NCBI RefSeq assembly: GCF_023715405.1
Contig: NZ_JAMBOC010000004.1
Span: 62,001 to 126,000, forward strand
From: Solibacillus isronensis
GTDB lineage: Bacteria; Bacillota; Bacilli; Bacillales_A; Planococcaceae
Length of the DNA: 64,000 bases
Reading direction: 5' to 3'
The notes beneath the pieces are model-generated. The model was not told the origin of the DNA. It ran no database searches and saw only the letters and a list, made by a program, of their open reading frames with translations. The first letter of the stretch is position 1, and each line of letters begins with the position of its first letter. A program made the position numbers and the translations under genes. Shown here in pieces: positions 17,650 to 26,663 of the stretch.

Positions 17650-17681
17650 AAAGCATGTCCGAAATAAAGTTTCGGACATGC
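17645..17681 (-). terminator. terminator of the kdg/uxu-gntP operon
   Basis: Perfect 12-bp arms GCATGTCCGAAA / TTTCGGACATGC with a 5-nt loop. On the minus strand TTTTTATT follows. It overlaps the end of the zinc-ribbon gene on the other strand. Confidence 0.85.
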
Positions 17682-17695
17682 CATAATCAAAATTA

Positions 17696-19033
17696 TCAAA
17701 TAAATATATCCAGAATTAATACTACGCTAAGACCGACAATCGATGTCGTGAATAGTAGAAGACCCCATGTTTTAAATGTATCTTTAATCGATAAGTTGAA
17801 GTACTCTTTAAACAGCCAGAAAGATGCATCGTTAACATGGGTAATTGTATTACTGCCCGCCGCTGTTGCCAAAACCATCAGTACCGGATTGACATCAAAT
17901 GTATGGATTAACGGTCCTACAATACCTGCTGCTGTAATCGCCGACACAACCCCTGTACCCGTAGCAATACGGATAACCGCTGTAATCAGCCAAGCCATAA
18001 TTAATGGGTTAATGGACGTGTTTTGCATCACGCCTGCAATAAGATCACCGATGCCTGTATCTAAAATGATCTGTTTAAATGCACCACCAGATCCGACGAT
18101 AAAGATAATCATTGCAATACCTTCTATCGCACCCGAGAACGAATTCATTACTTCCTTCATCGTACGGCCAAGACGGATACCGAATACATAAATCGCTATC
18201 AGTACTGCCAAAATCATACTAATTTCAGCACTACCTAAAAAGTTAATAAATTGGCCGACAGCCGATTCTTTATCGAAAATCATATTGTAAATCGTAGCAC
18301 CTGTAATAATAATCGCCGGTAATAACGGAATTAATAAACTAATTCCAAAACCTGGTGCTTCATCCAGATTTACTTCTTCGGATTTTTTCAATAATGGAGG
18401 TATTGGCAAATCCAAATTCTTTAAAACACGCGGAAGAATAATCCCCGCTGCTATAATTGCCGGTACCGCTACAACAATCCCCAGCAGATACACCATACCC
18501 ATATCCGCACCATATGCTTCTACAAGTGCAGTCGGACCTGGCTGTGGCGGGAATATACTATGCGCCATCGTAGCAGCTGCAACCATTGTAATTCCTAAGC
18601 GCAAATAAGGCATTTTCGCTTCAATTGCAATTGAAATAACTAATGGTGCCAAAATAATAAACGCCACTTCATAGAATACAGAAATACCGAAAATTGCACC
18701 GACAATTAAAATCGCCCATTCTACATTTTTTGCTCCGAATTTTTTGAGCAATGTCGAGGCAACTCGTTGGGCAGCCCCTGAATCAACCATTAACTTCCCG
18801 AGAACTGCACCCATACCGATAATAATCGCTAAACTACCAAGTGTGCTCCCAAAGCCTGTTTTAACAGATGTCACAACATCCGTTAAAGATAAACCATTTA
18901 AAATCCCAACAAGAATTGCAACAATAAGTAAGGCTAATACACTATTTAATTTTACAACGATGTTTAAATATAATAATAAACCGACACCAAGTGCGACCCA
19001 GATGATCGGTAAATAGTCTACTATGAAATCCAT
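17696..19033 (-). CDS. gntP: GntP-family gluconate/aldonate:H+ symporter
   Basis: 445 residues with GntP hallmarks: about 12 helices, GFGSTLGSLAIIIGMGAVLGKLM near the start, the FPPQPGPTALVEAYGADMG loop and the C-terminal TGTGVVSAITAAGIVGPL and GSNTITHVNDASFWLFKEYF motifs. AGGGGAAAAAC precedes the ATG. It is the last gene of the hexuronate-degradation cluster, so its cargo is probably a sugar acid such as gluconate, fructuronate or mannonate rather than gluconate specifically. A 58-bp gap separates it from the regulator gene. Confidence 0.9.
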   Translation of the reverse strand: MDFIVDYLPIIWVALGVGLLLYLNIVVKLNSVLALLIVAILVGILNGLSLTDVVTSVKTGFGSTLGSLAIIIGMGAVLGKLMVDSGAAQRVASTLLKKFGAKNVEWAILIVGAIFGISVFYEVAFIILAPLVISIAIEAKMPYLRLGITMVAAATMAHSIFPPQPGPTALVEAYGADMGMVYLLGIVVAVPAIIAAGIILPRVLKNLDLPIPPLLKKSEEVNLDEAPGFGISLLIPLLPAIIITGATIYNMIFDKESAVGQFINFLGSAEISMILAVLIAIYVFGIRLGRTMKEVMNSFSGAIEGIAMIIFIVGSGGAFKQIILDTGIGDLIAGVMQNTSINPLIMAWLITAVIRIATGTGVVSAITAAGIVGPLIHTFDVNPVLMVLATAAGSNTITHVNDASFWLFKEYFNLSIKDTFKTWGLLLFTTSIVGLSVVLILDIFI

Positions 19034-19091
19034 GTTTTTCCCCTAGGTTAATAGCTGCACATCCATGCTTATCTAACACACAGCTTTTGTA

Positions 19092-20096
19092 TTAATGACT
19101 TTGACGCATATTAAGTTGGCCACCAAAGCGGATTGTTTTGTAGTCAGACAGCTTTTTATCCCCTTTGATTTGCTGTAATAACAACTCCACAGCTTTATTC
19201 GCCATTTGTTTTGTCGGCTGTGAAATGGTCGTAAGTTGGGGTGTAAACAAGTTTGCAAATGATACATCGTCAATACCGATAACCGCTAAATCTTTCGGAA
19301 TGACAAGTTGATTCTCTTTTGCAAAGTTTAAGATTTCGACTAATACACGGTCACTGCCTGCGATGATCGCTTCCGGCCGTTGATCCAGTTTAAACATATT
19401 ACGAAGAGACACTTTCATTTCTTCGACTTCGACACTATGTATATATTCATCTTTTACTTGTATGCCTCTACTCACTAAAGCTTTTTTATAACCTTCAATT
19501 CGCTCCAGCCGTGGTGTAATGTTACGTGTTACCGGTGCGGTCAGCATGGCAATCCGGCTATGCCCGTTGTCGGTCAATGCCTTTACCGCCATTTCTGCCG
19601 CTTGTTCGTTTTCCAGTAAAATAGAGGGAATTCCCAACCCCTCTATCGTACGGTCCATGAAAACAATCGGATACTGTTTCTTTTTCATTTGCTCATACAA
19701 ATCCAGATTATCTCCAGTCGGGAAAATAATTATCCCATCCACCTGTTTTGCCATGAGCATTTCAATGTACTGCCGTTCTTTCTCAGGTTCATCATCCGCA
19801 TTGCATACGATTGTATGAAAGCCGTGTTTATTAAAATTCAGTTCAATTGCTCGAATAATATGAGTGGAAAATGAATGTAGAATGTTCGCGACAATAATTC
19901 CTACAGTGAAAGTGGATTTTTGCGACAAACTGCGAGCAATAATATTTGGTCGGTAATTAAGCTCGCGAATGGAATATTCCACTTTTTTTCGGGTATGCTC
20001 GCTCATATATTCATAGCGGCCATTCAAGTATTGCGAAACGGTACTTTTAGAAACTCCCGCATGCTTTGCGACATCGGAAATCGTGATATTTTTCAA
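19092..20096 (-). CDS. kdgR: LacI-family transcriptional regulator (KdgR-like)
   Basis: 334 residues. The N-terminal HTH (about 3-25: TISDVAKHAGVSKSTVSQYL) is followed by the hinge (RPNIIARSL) and a periplasmic-binding-like effector domain. The start is TTG, with GGGGGTG inside the end of the SDR gene and only 3 bp between genes. A near-perfect LacI-type operator lies downstream of the operon promoter (23,653-23,674). By analogy with B. subtilis KdgR it likely represses until KDG or a related acid binds. The gene name is by analogy. Confidence 0.85.
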   Translation of the reverse strand: MKNITISDVAKHAGVSKSTVSQYLNGRYEYMSEHTRKKVEYSIRELNYRPNIIARSLSQKSTFTVGIIVANILHSFSTHIIRAIELNFNKHGFHTIVCNADDEPEKERQYIEMLMAKQVDGIIIFPTGDNLDLYEQMKKKQYPIVFMDRTIEGLGIPSILLENEQAAEMAVKALTDNGHSRIAMLTAPVTRNITPRLERIEGYKKALVSRGIQVKDEYIHSVEVEEMKVSLRNMFKLDQRPEAIIAGSDRVLVEILNFAKENQLVIPKDLAVIGIDDVSFANLFTPQLTTISQPTKQMANKAVELLLQQIKGDKKLSDYKTIRFGGQLNMRQSH

Positions 20097-20099
20097 ATA

Positions 20100-20936
20100 T
20101 CACACCCCCGAATATGCGTTAAAGCCACCATCTACTGCAATTGTTGTTCCCGTAATAAATGATGAATAAGAAGAGTCCAGTAAAAATAGGAGCGCCCCTA
20201 ATAACTGATCTGGCTCACCAAATTTTTTCATCGGAGTTGCTTCAATTATTTTTTTCGAACGTGCTGTATACTCTCCTTCTGCGTCAACGAGCAGATCTTT
20301 ATTTTGCTGAGTAATGAAAAATCCTGGTGCAATTGCATTTACACGTAAGCCTGTTTCAGCAAAGTGAACAGCCATCCAGCTTGTAAAGTTGTTAATTGCC
20401 GCTTTTGCTGCACTGTACGCAGGAATTTTCGTTAATGGTGTGTATGCGCTCATCGATGAAATATTGATGATGGCTGGATTTTCAGCTTGTAGAAGTGCCT
20501 CTCCAAACACTTGGCACGCCAGGAATGTCCCTGTGAAATTTAAAGAAAATACATCTGAAAAACCATTTTCCTGAAGGTCAAAAAATGAAAGACCTGTAGA
20601 ATTTTCCTCATAATACTCTTTTTCTGTAATCGCATCTGGATGGTTTCCGCCTGCACCGTTAATTAAAAAATCAATACGGCCAAAATGCTCAAGAATTTGT
20701 TCTTTTGCTGCAAGTAAAGAATCTTTGTTAAGTACATCAGCTGTGATGGCCACAGCTGTTCCGCCTGCTGCAACGATCTCTTCTTTAACTGCTTCAACCT
20801 TAGACTCAGTACGACCGACAATTGCCACCTTTACATGATGGCGTGCCAATTCTATTGCCATTTTTGAACATAGAACACCACTGCCGCCTGTAATTACTGC
20901 TACTTTATTTGCTAAATTTTCGTGTATTGGAATCAT
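20100..20936 (-). CDS. uxuB: SDR-family D-fructuronate reductase / mannonate oxidoreductase
   Basis: 278 residues from the ATG behind GGAGG; its start overlaps the uxuA stop in TAATG. It is a Rossmann SDR with VAVITGGSGVLCSKMAIELA as nucleotide loop (the usual G-I-G is replaced by G-V-L), NGAGGNHP, and active-site YSAAK. The C-terminus has FLLDSSYSSFITGTTIAVDGG. Beside uxuA it fits the SDR type of D-mannonate oxidoreductase (B. subtilis UxuB/YjmF), which interconverts fructuronate and mannonate with NAD(H). Assignment rests on context. Confidence 0.82.
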   Translation of the reverse strand: MIPIHENLANKVAVITGGSGVLCSKMAIELARHHVKVAIVGRTESKVEAVKEEIVAAGGTAVAITADVLNKDSLLAAKEQILEHFGRIDFLINGAGGNHPDAITEKEYYEENSTGLSFFDLQENGFSDVFSLNFTGTFLACQVFGEALLQAENPAIINISSMSAYTPLTKIPAYSAAKAAINNFTSWMAVHFAETGLRVNAIAPGFFITQQNKDLLVDAEGEYTARSKKIIEATPMKKFGEPDQLLGALLFLLDSSYSSFITGTTIAVDGGFNAYSGV

Positions 20937-22006
20937 TATTTGCCTCCTGTTTGTTCGCTGTAAGCATCCCATAAACCATTTAAATACATAATACCGAGTG
21001 CACGATCATATAAACCGTAGCCAGGGCGACAAACTTCTCCCCATAAGTGACGGCCATGATCCGGACGTACATAGCCTGTATAATTTTGATCATGCAAAGC
21101 TTTTACGATTCCTTTAATATTAATTGAACCATCTGATGTAAAATGAGAAGTTTCTGCAAAGCTGCCGTTTTCGTCGATTTTAACGTTACGAATATGGGCA
21201 AACGGTGAACGGTATGCATATTTTTCAGCAATCGCAACCATGTCGTTTTCAGGTGATGCACCCATCGATCCAGAGCAGAATGTAAAACTGTTGGCTAAAG
21301 AATCATTGATATCGATTAATTTTTCATAGCTTGCAGCTCCTGTAATGATGCGCGGTAAGCCAAAAATTGAGTACGGAGGATCATCCGGATGGATGGCCAT
21401 ACGTATCCCAACCTCTTCAGCAACTGGGATAATAGCATCTAAAAAGTAGCGTAAGTTGTCCCATAGCTTTTGCTCATCCACTTCTTTGTAAGCTTCGAAA
21501 AGTTCCGCGATACGGGCCATACGTTCAGGCTCCCAACCTGGCAATGTTAAATCAGAAGCTTCACTAACCGTTTTCACAAGCTGCTGCGGGTCAAGACTTT
21601 GTACTTTTTCTTTATCGAAGTAAAGTGCTGTCGACCCATCCTCAAGCGGGTGGAACATATCTGTCCGCGTCCAGTCGAAAATCGGCATAAAATTATAACA
21701 AATTACTTTAACGCCTACTTCCGCCAAGTTCCGTATTGTCTGTTTATAATTTTCAATATATAAATCGCGGTTACCAAGACCGAGCTTAATATCTTCATGA
21801 ACGTTGACACTTTCAACAACATCAATATGGAAACCTTTTGACTGTATATACTCCGCTTCTTCTTTAATCTCTTCTTTCGTCCAAAGCTCGCCTGCTGCCT
21901 TTTGATGCAATGCCCAAACAATTCCTTTAACATTCGGAATCTGGCGGATATGGTCGAGCGTCACTGTATCATTTCCTCTTCCGTACCATCGAAATGTAAT
22001 ATTCAT
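20936..22006 (-). CDS. uxuA: mannonate dehydratase UxuA
   Basis: 356 residues. The N-terminus MNITFRWYGRGNDTVTLDHIRQIP and the ICYNFMPIFDWTRTD block are signature UxuA sequence. Metal and substrate residues lie in MAIHPDDPPYSIFGLPRI, FCSGSMGASPENDM, HIRNVK and YVRPDHGRHLWGE. It dehydrates D-mannonate to 2-keto-3-deoxygluconate. GGAGG lies eight bases before the ATG; the gap to kdgA is 3 bp. Confidence 0.95.
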   Translation of the reverse strand: MNITFRWYGRGNDTVTLDHIRQIPNVKGIVWALHQKAAGELWTKEEIKEEAEYIQSKGFHIDVVESVNVHEDIKLGLGNRDLYIENYKQTIRNLAEVGVKVICYNFMPIFDWTRTDMFHPLEDGSTALYFDKEKVQSLDPQQLVKTVSEASDLTLPGWEPERMARIAELFEAYKEVDEQKLWDNLRYFLDAIIPVAEEVGIRMAIHPDDPPYSIFGLPRIITGAASYEKLIDINDSLANSFTFCSGSMGASPENDMVAIAEKYAYRSPFAHIRNVKIDENGSFAETSHFTSDGSINIKGIVKALHDQNYTGYVRPDHGRHLWGEVCRPGYGLYDRALGIMYLNGLWDAYSEQTGGK

Positions 22007-22009
22007 CTT

Positions 22010-22639
22010 TTACACCTCCCCTTGTTTTGCTGCGTCTACATATTTTTTGCTCGCTTCTACTACTGCTGCATGTCCGCCTGTTGCATAAGCTTTATTTAAA
22101 TCACTGCCGATACCTACTGCGATTGCTCCCGCATCAAGCCATTCACCGATATTGTCAGTATTTATGCCACCAGTCGGCATAATTTGTACATGCGGTAATG
22201 GACCTTTAACTGATTTGATGAACGAAGGTTTAAAGTTATTTGCAGGGAATAATTTAATCACATCACAGCCATACTCAAGTGCCGATACCATTTCCTGAAT
22301 CGTCATACAACCCGGGAAATATGGAATAGCATAACGATTGCATACTTTTGCTACTTCTTTGCTGAACTGTGGGCCTACAACAAATCTTGCTCCATTCAAA
22401 ATCGCATGACGTGCTGTTTCTGCATCAAGTACCGTACCAGCACCTACTACTGCATCGGAATTGCGGAATGCTTCCAGTACTTGCTGTGTATTTGGCGTTG
22501 TGTAAGTGAGCTCGATTAAATGAATGCCTCCTTCAATCGCTGCATTCGAAAGAGCGATTGCTTCTTCTGCTGAACTTCCTCGAATCACTGCTACTACTTT
22601 CGAACTTGTTATCGCTGCTAATGTTTCAGCCTTTACCAT
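22010..22639 (-). CDS. kdgA: KDPG/KHG aldolase
   Basis: 209 residues, class I aldolase TIM barrel. Motifs: IHLIELTYTTP with the catalytic Glu, VVGAGTVLD, FVVGPQFS, YFPGCMTIQEM and VIKLFPANNFKPSFIK, where the Lys of IKLFPA forms the Schiff base; then MPTGGI. It splits 2-keto-3-deoxy-6-phosphogluconate into pyruvate and glyceraldehyde 3-phosphate. GGGAGATG precedes the ATG. It lies between kdgK and uxuA. Confidence 0.93.
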   Translation of the reverse strand: MVKAETLAAITSSKVVAVIRGSSAEEAIALSNAAIEGGIHLIELTYTTPNTQQVLEAFRNSDAVVGAGTVLDAETARHAILNGARFVVGPQFSKEVAKVCNRYAIPYFPGCMTIQEMVSALEYGCDVIKLFPANNFKPSFIKSVKGPLPHVQIMPTGGINTDNIGEWLDAGAIAVGIGSDLNKAYATGGHAAVVEASKKYVDAAKQGEV

Positions 22640-22662
22640 ATGTTCATCTCCCTTTAATTTGA

Positions 22663-23619
22663 TTAACGTTCAATTGTTTTAATATTGTTCATAAAGTCGA
22701 GTACTTCCTGTAGTTCCGGCAACCCCTCATTATCACCTTTTACAGTCGTTACTAATGCGCCTACCGCATTAGCAAAAGTAAGACTCTCTATCGGTGAATA
22801 ATTGTGAAGTGTCGCATATATATATCCTGCATCAAACCCGTCTCCGGCACCTACCGTATCAACTGGTGTAATCTTGAAAGCTTCTTTTTCGTGCCAAACA
22901 TTTTCTGAATAAAGCTTTGCCCCGTTTGCACCGTCTTTAATAACAAGCTGTTTGATCCCATATTGCTCGGCGAAAGCTTCCAGTCCAGGTTTGCTTACCT
23001 CATGTTGAATAAGCTCCATTTCCTCCAGTCCTGCAAGTAAAATATCTACATAAGGGAAAATTTGCTCATACGCTTTACGAGCTTCTTCAATCGTCCATAG
23101 TTTTAGTCGTATATTCGGATCGAACGATATCTTTATATTTTTTTCCTTCGCCTTTTTCAGAACAGCTAGTACAATTTGCAGATTTTTTGGTGCGATTGCC
23201 AAAAATACGCCTGTTAAATGGACGATTGACACGCCATTCAATAATTCTTCCGTAATATGTTCTGGCTCGATTGTTAATACAGGCGATTGATGACGGTAAT
23301 AGAAGGTTTTTCCAGATCCGTCTTCACGTATTTCTTTAAAATTCAGTGATGTGGGATATCCATCAACAAACTGAACGTCCGATACATCAATGCCTTCTCC
23401 GCGAGCAAACTTGTATATCCCCTTACCGAATTCATCATTACCTAGGCGACTCATCCATTTCGACTGCAATCCAAGTCGGGCACAACCAATAGCAAAGTTT
23501 AACTCTGCCCCACCCGCTTTCTTAGCAAAGCCTTGCACATAACGAAGCGGTCCTGTTTCGGATGGGTTAAACGTAACTAATGCATCTCCTAATGTAAAAA
23601 CAGTTGGATTTGTAGTCAA
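22663..23619 (-). CDS. kdgK: 2-dehydro-3-deoxygluconokinase (PfkB family)
   Basis: 318 residues. The PfkB signatures are present: GGAELNFAIGCARLGL at the N-terminus and VDTVGAGDGFDAGYIYATL with the catalytic Asp at the C-terminus. It phosphorylates KDG to KDPG. The start is TTG with GGAGG seven bases upstream. It is the first gene of the operon, right after the operator. Fructokinase-type paralogues share motifs; context makes KDG the best substrate. Confidence 0.92.
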   Translation of the reverse strand: MTTNPTVFTLGDALVTFNPSETGPLRYVQGFAKKAGGAELNFAIGCARLGLQSKWMSRLGNDEFGKGIYKFARGEGIDVSDVQFVDGYPTSLNFKEIREDGSGKTFYYRHQSPVLTIEPEHITEELLNGVSIVHLTGVFLAIAPKNLQIVLAVLKKAKEKNIKISFDPNIRLKLWTIEEARKAYEQIFPYVDILLAGLEEMELIQHEVSKPGLEAFAEQYGIKQLVIKDGANGAKLYSENVWHEKEAFKITPVDTVGAGDGFDAGYIYATLHNYSPIESLTFANAVGALVTTVKGDNEGLPELQEVLDFMNNIKTIER

Positions 23620-23652
23620 AATTATTCCTCCTTGAGAAAACTTAAGCTAAAT

Positions 23653-23674
23653 ATTACTAAACCGGTTTAGTAAT
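23653..23674. promoter_or_regulatory. LacI-type operator (22-bp perfect palindrome)
   Basis: The core TTACTAAACC-GGTTTAGTAA, extended one base each side, is a perfect palindrome with the central CG expected for LacI-family proteins. It spans about +7 to +28 relative to the proposed start, 34 bp before kdgK, a roadblock/repression position. It is most likely bound by the operon's own LacI regulator. Confidence 0.8.
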
Positions 23675-23687
23675 TTGAATTATTCAA

Positions 23688-23716
23688 ATCTTACATTGAA
23701 AGTGCTTTCATTTCAA
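23688..23716 (-). promoter_or_regulatory. cre: kdgK operon promoter with cre-like site in the spacer
   Basis: On the minus strand TTGAAA (23711-23716), 17 bp, TAAGAT (23688-23693). The spacer is almost wholly a cre-like palindrome, TGAAAGTGCTTTCA on the plus strand (23697-23710), one base from the ideal TGAAAGCGCTTTCA. CcpA bound here would exclude RNA polymerase, giving glucose repression. Confidence 0.65.
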
Positions 23717-24019
23717 TAGTAAATTTTAGAATATTTTAAAAGTAAAATGTTTTTCGATAGTACTGAATGCTGTTATATAAGGACTCAATACGCTTTTTCA
23801 GGCCATAAATTTCTTTTTTATTTTTTTGGCGATTAAATTTGCGGGATAGTAATTCTTAATATCCAATTTTGTTTAATATTAATAAGCCCATTTTATTTTT
23901 AATATCATATACTGTTATGACATCAAATTTAAAAAAATCATTATAAAAATACCAAAGCTACTAACTTCTAGCCGGAAAGTATTGAACGTTCTAAATGAAT
24001 ATAAGGAAGGAGAGAACGA
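23717..24019. other. intergenic region before the patatin gene
   Basis: About 300 AT-rich bases between the operon promoter and the patatin start. I see GAACGTTC at about 23,985-23,992, a small palindrome, and GGAAGGAGAG ahead of the patatin ATG. No small ORF with a convincing ribosome site and no clear terminator were seen. Confidence 0.5.
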
Positions 24020-24904
24020 ATGATTGTAGATGGGGTTTTTTCAGGCGGCGGTATTAAAGGCTTTGCATATGTAGGGGCCATTCAGGCGCTCGAAGAAAAG
24101 GGTGTGAAGTTCGAACGTGTAGCCGGTACAAGTGCCGGAGCCATATTGGCAACTTTTATCGCTGCGGGATTTAATACAAAGGAACTTGAAGAAATTTTTG
24201 ATGAACTAAATTTAAAGGTTTTACTCGATCCCCCGAAATTCATAATCGAGTTACCGTTTTTAAAATGGCTTAATTTATATAAAAGAATGGGCTTGTATCG
24301 TGGTAAATCCTTGGAAAACTGGTTTCTCGAAAAACTTGCGACAAAAGGCATCTACACATTCGGAGATTTACCAAAGGGCATTTTAAAACTAGTAGCATCC
24401 GATTTAACAAACGGCAAGATTCTTGTTCTCCCGGATGATTTGCATCACTATAATATAGATCCCAAAAGTTTTCCGGTCTCCCGCGCTTTACGCATGAGTT
24501 GCGGTCTTCCATTCTTCTTTGAGCCTGTCTATTTAAAAAATGGGAAAAGGGAATCTGTTATTGTAGATGGTGGCGTTTTGAGTAACTTTCCAATGTGGAT
24601 TTACGATAATGGAAATAAAGAGCGGCCGGTTCTTGGTATGAAACTCAGTAGTTCAAGCGAGGATAAGAAACCTCATGATATTAATAATGGAATTCAACTA
24701 TTTGAAGCGTTATTTAGTACGATGCAAAATGCTCATGATAATCGGTATATTTCTCGAAGACACGAGAAGAATATTATCTTTATTCCGGTTGAAGAATATA
24801 GTGCAACCCAATTTGATTTAGATGAAGCAACAAAAAATAAATTAATGGGTATCGGAAAAGAGCGGACAATTCAATTTTTAAAAACCTGGTCTCCAGTTTG
24901 GTAA
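24020..24904 (+). CDS. patatin-like phospholipase family protein
   Basis: 294 residues. The oxyanion hole GGGIKG (FSGGGIKGFAYVGA) is at the N-terminus, the nucleophile elbow GTSAGA about residue 40, and the catalytic Asp in VDGGVLSNFP about residue 185: the full Ser-Asp dyad of bacterial patatins. There is no signal peptide, so it acts in the cytoplasm or at the inner membrane face, hydrolysing acyl lipids. ATG follows AAGGAAGGAG. It is monocistronic. Confidence 0.9.
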   Translation: MIVDGVFSGGGIKGFAYVGAIQALEEKGVKFERVAGTSAGAILATFIAAGFNTKELEEIFDELNLKVLLDPPKFIIELPFLKWLNLYKRMGLYRGKSLENWFLEKLATKGIYTFGDLPKGILKLVASDLTNGKILVLPDDLHHYNIDPKSFPVSRALRMSCGLPFFFEPVYLKNGKRESVIVDGGVLSNFPMWIYDNGNKERPVLGMKLSSSSEDKKPHDINNGIQLFEALFSTMQNAHDNRYISRRHEKNIIFIPVEEYSATQFDLDEATKNKLMGIGKERTIQFLKTWSPVW

Positions 24905-24911
24905 ATTCCCC

Positions 24912-24952
24912 AATAAAAAAACTGGATGCTTTCATAGTTATGATTCACCCAG
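24912..24952 (-). terminator. terminator of the phosphodiesterase gene
   Basis: On the minus strand ACTGGGTG pairs with CATCCAGT (one G-T), with a T6 tract after it. The stem includes the last codons of the gene. It may also serve the convergent patatin gene. Confidence 0.65.
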
Positions 24953-26506
24953 TAATTGAAGTATCCACTTTTTCAAATCAACTAATCGATTAGATTCAGG
25001 TAATTCACTTGCTCCAGTCACAATAATCGGAACAACCGAATCCACTTTATGAAGTGAGCCATGCGCGCCACCACCTGCATGATCATGGCTATGCTTTTCA
25101 ATAAATTCATAAGATGGTTTAGCATCCACGATAATAACTCTACCTTCCTGTGAATGAAGCGCTCCATGCAGCCTTGCAAGTGCATCTGGATACTCCTGAT
25201 ATACAATATGCTGTTCTTTCGTCATTTTTAAATTCAGAATTGAGGCATCTCCAGCAATTCGCCATGATTGATCATAATCATCTACGTACTTACCATCTGG
25301 TGAGAATTCTAACTTTCCATCACTATGTGGGCTAACGACATAGTTTGTTTGTCCACTCTTCCATGCGATAAAGCCAATTCGCTCATCCTCTTTTAAAGCA
25401 TTTACGATTTCGGATAGCTCAACTTGGGGGTCAGTTAAGTAAATGTATGACATACGCTCGTTAACAGCGACGGCAAGTTGGGCATTCGGATTTTTCCTTT
25501 CCCAAAAAGTATAATCCTTCAATAACTGATTTAAATCAATTAATGCCGTTTCTTTATCATCAGTTACAATCGATTGACCACTATCGCCCAGTATAATCCA
25601 AGTTACTTCTTTTATAGCCTCTTCCCATGATGGAAAGCGATTTAGAATGTTTTGTACTGCTTGATCCGCTTTCTGTATTCCCTTTAAATCTTCAGGCCCA
25701 TGTTTGTGTATAGAAGCATCTGCATCCGGTAAATAGGCAAGTGTAAAGGGCGGTAACATTTTTTGGTCAATCAAGTAATTCAGTTCATTCGCAGTAAATT
25801 GGTTATTGACACCTAAACGATTCCATACAAATTTATAACGATTATTTTCTGAATTATATTGAGATAACGTTCCAAGTGAAAATATTGCAGGACCATTAAC
25901 ATCAATATTTTTCGGCAAAAGATCTGCTACCGTAATTAATTTAGGTATATTTAGGCGATGTTGAAAATTTCCACGATATAATAGACCGTTGATCGAAGCT
26001 GAAGAAAGATTCCGATGAGCCAGCTCTTCATGGATTGTATGCACTTCTTTACTTAAATGGCTGCTATTCAAATGGACAACACTATCAAGAGCAACATTTT
26101 TAACTCCATTACTCCAGATTTCGCCGATTCCGCTGCCGTAGCTAATCATTCGATTTTCATCTTCTTTAAACCAGATTAATCCCGGCACTTGATGCTGATC
26201 TGGATATGTACCCGTTAGTAACGTACTGTCAATTGTGACTGACATCGTCGGATAAGAGCTAATCATTTCCTGATGCAGCTGTCCGTTGTTCATTAAATAT
26301 TCTAAAGCAGGTGCATCACCTTCTTTTATCACTTTTTGTAATGGTTCATTCATTAAGGAATCTACGACAATGAGAACTACAGGTTTATTCGGGTTTTTCA
26401 TTATTTGACCTTCCAGTTTTTTTAATGGGGAAATTGAAAGCGCTAATAAAAAACTAGCACAGATAACAGCAACAGAGATTGCTGCAACTATTAATTTTCG
26501 TTTCAT
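24938..26506 (-). CDS. membrane-anchored alkaline-phosphatase-superfamily phosphodiesterase
   Basis: 522 residues. An N-terminal hydrophobic helix (LIVAAISVAVICASFLLALSI) would anchor or export it. The catalytic core is of the nucleotide pyrophosphatase/phosphodiesterase type: VVLIVVDSLM with the first metal Asp, YPTMSVTIDSTLLTG with the Thr/Ser nucleophile, LPDADASIHKHGP, IILGDSGQS, and the C-terminal DHAGGGAHGS metal-ligand block. It probably cleaves a phosphodiester or phosphomonoester outside the membrane. Substrate unknown. Confidence 0.85.
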   Translation of the reverse strand: MKRKLIVAAISVAVICASFLLALSISPLKKLEGQIMKNPNKPVVLIVVDSLMNEPLQKVIKEGDAPALEYLMNNGQLHQEMISSYPTMSVTIDSTLLTGTYPDQHQVPGLIWFKEDENRMISYGSGIGEIWSNGVKNVALDSVVHLNSSHLSKEVHTIHEELAHRNLSSASINGLLYRGNFQHRLNIPKLITVADLLPKNIDVNGPAIFSLGTLSQYNSENNRYKFVWNRLGVNNQFTANELNYLIDQKMLPPFTLAYLPDADASIHKHGPEDLKGIQKADQAVQNILNRFPSWEEAIKEVTWIILGDSGQSIVTDDKETALIDLNQLLKDYTFWERKNPNAQLAVAVNERMSYIYLTDPQVELSEIVNALKEDERIGFIAWKSGQTNYVVSPHSDGKLEFSPDGKYVDDYDQSWRIAGDASILNLKMTKEQHIVYQEYPDALARLHGALHSQEGRVIIVDAKPSYEFIEKHSHDHAGGGAHGSLHKVDSVVPIIVTGASELPESNRLVDLKKWILQLLGES

Positions 26507-26663
26507 CGTGTCACCTTCAAATTAATTATATAAAGAATAGTATGGTTTGAACTTTATGAATGTATGCCGCTAATAACAAATCCTGGCCTGAAATAATTTT
26601 TTTTGAAATGGGCAAAGTAATTTATATTGCTATCATATTGCCTTGAAAGGTGGTTTTTCCATC

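Noticed and set aside
17655..18191. 178-codon plus-strand ORF over gntP
   Set aside because: Antisense shadow with no ribosome site.
26434..26447. cre-like TGAAAGCGCTAATA
   Set aside because: It lies inside the phosphodiesterase coding region and the second half deviates.
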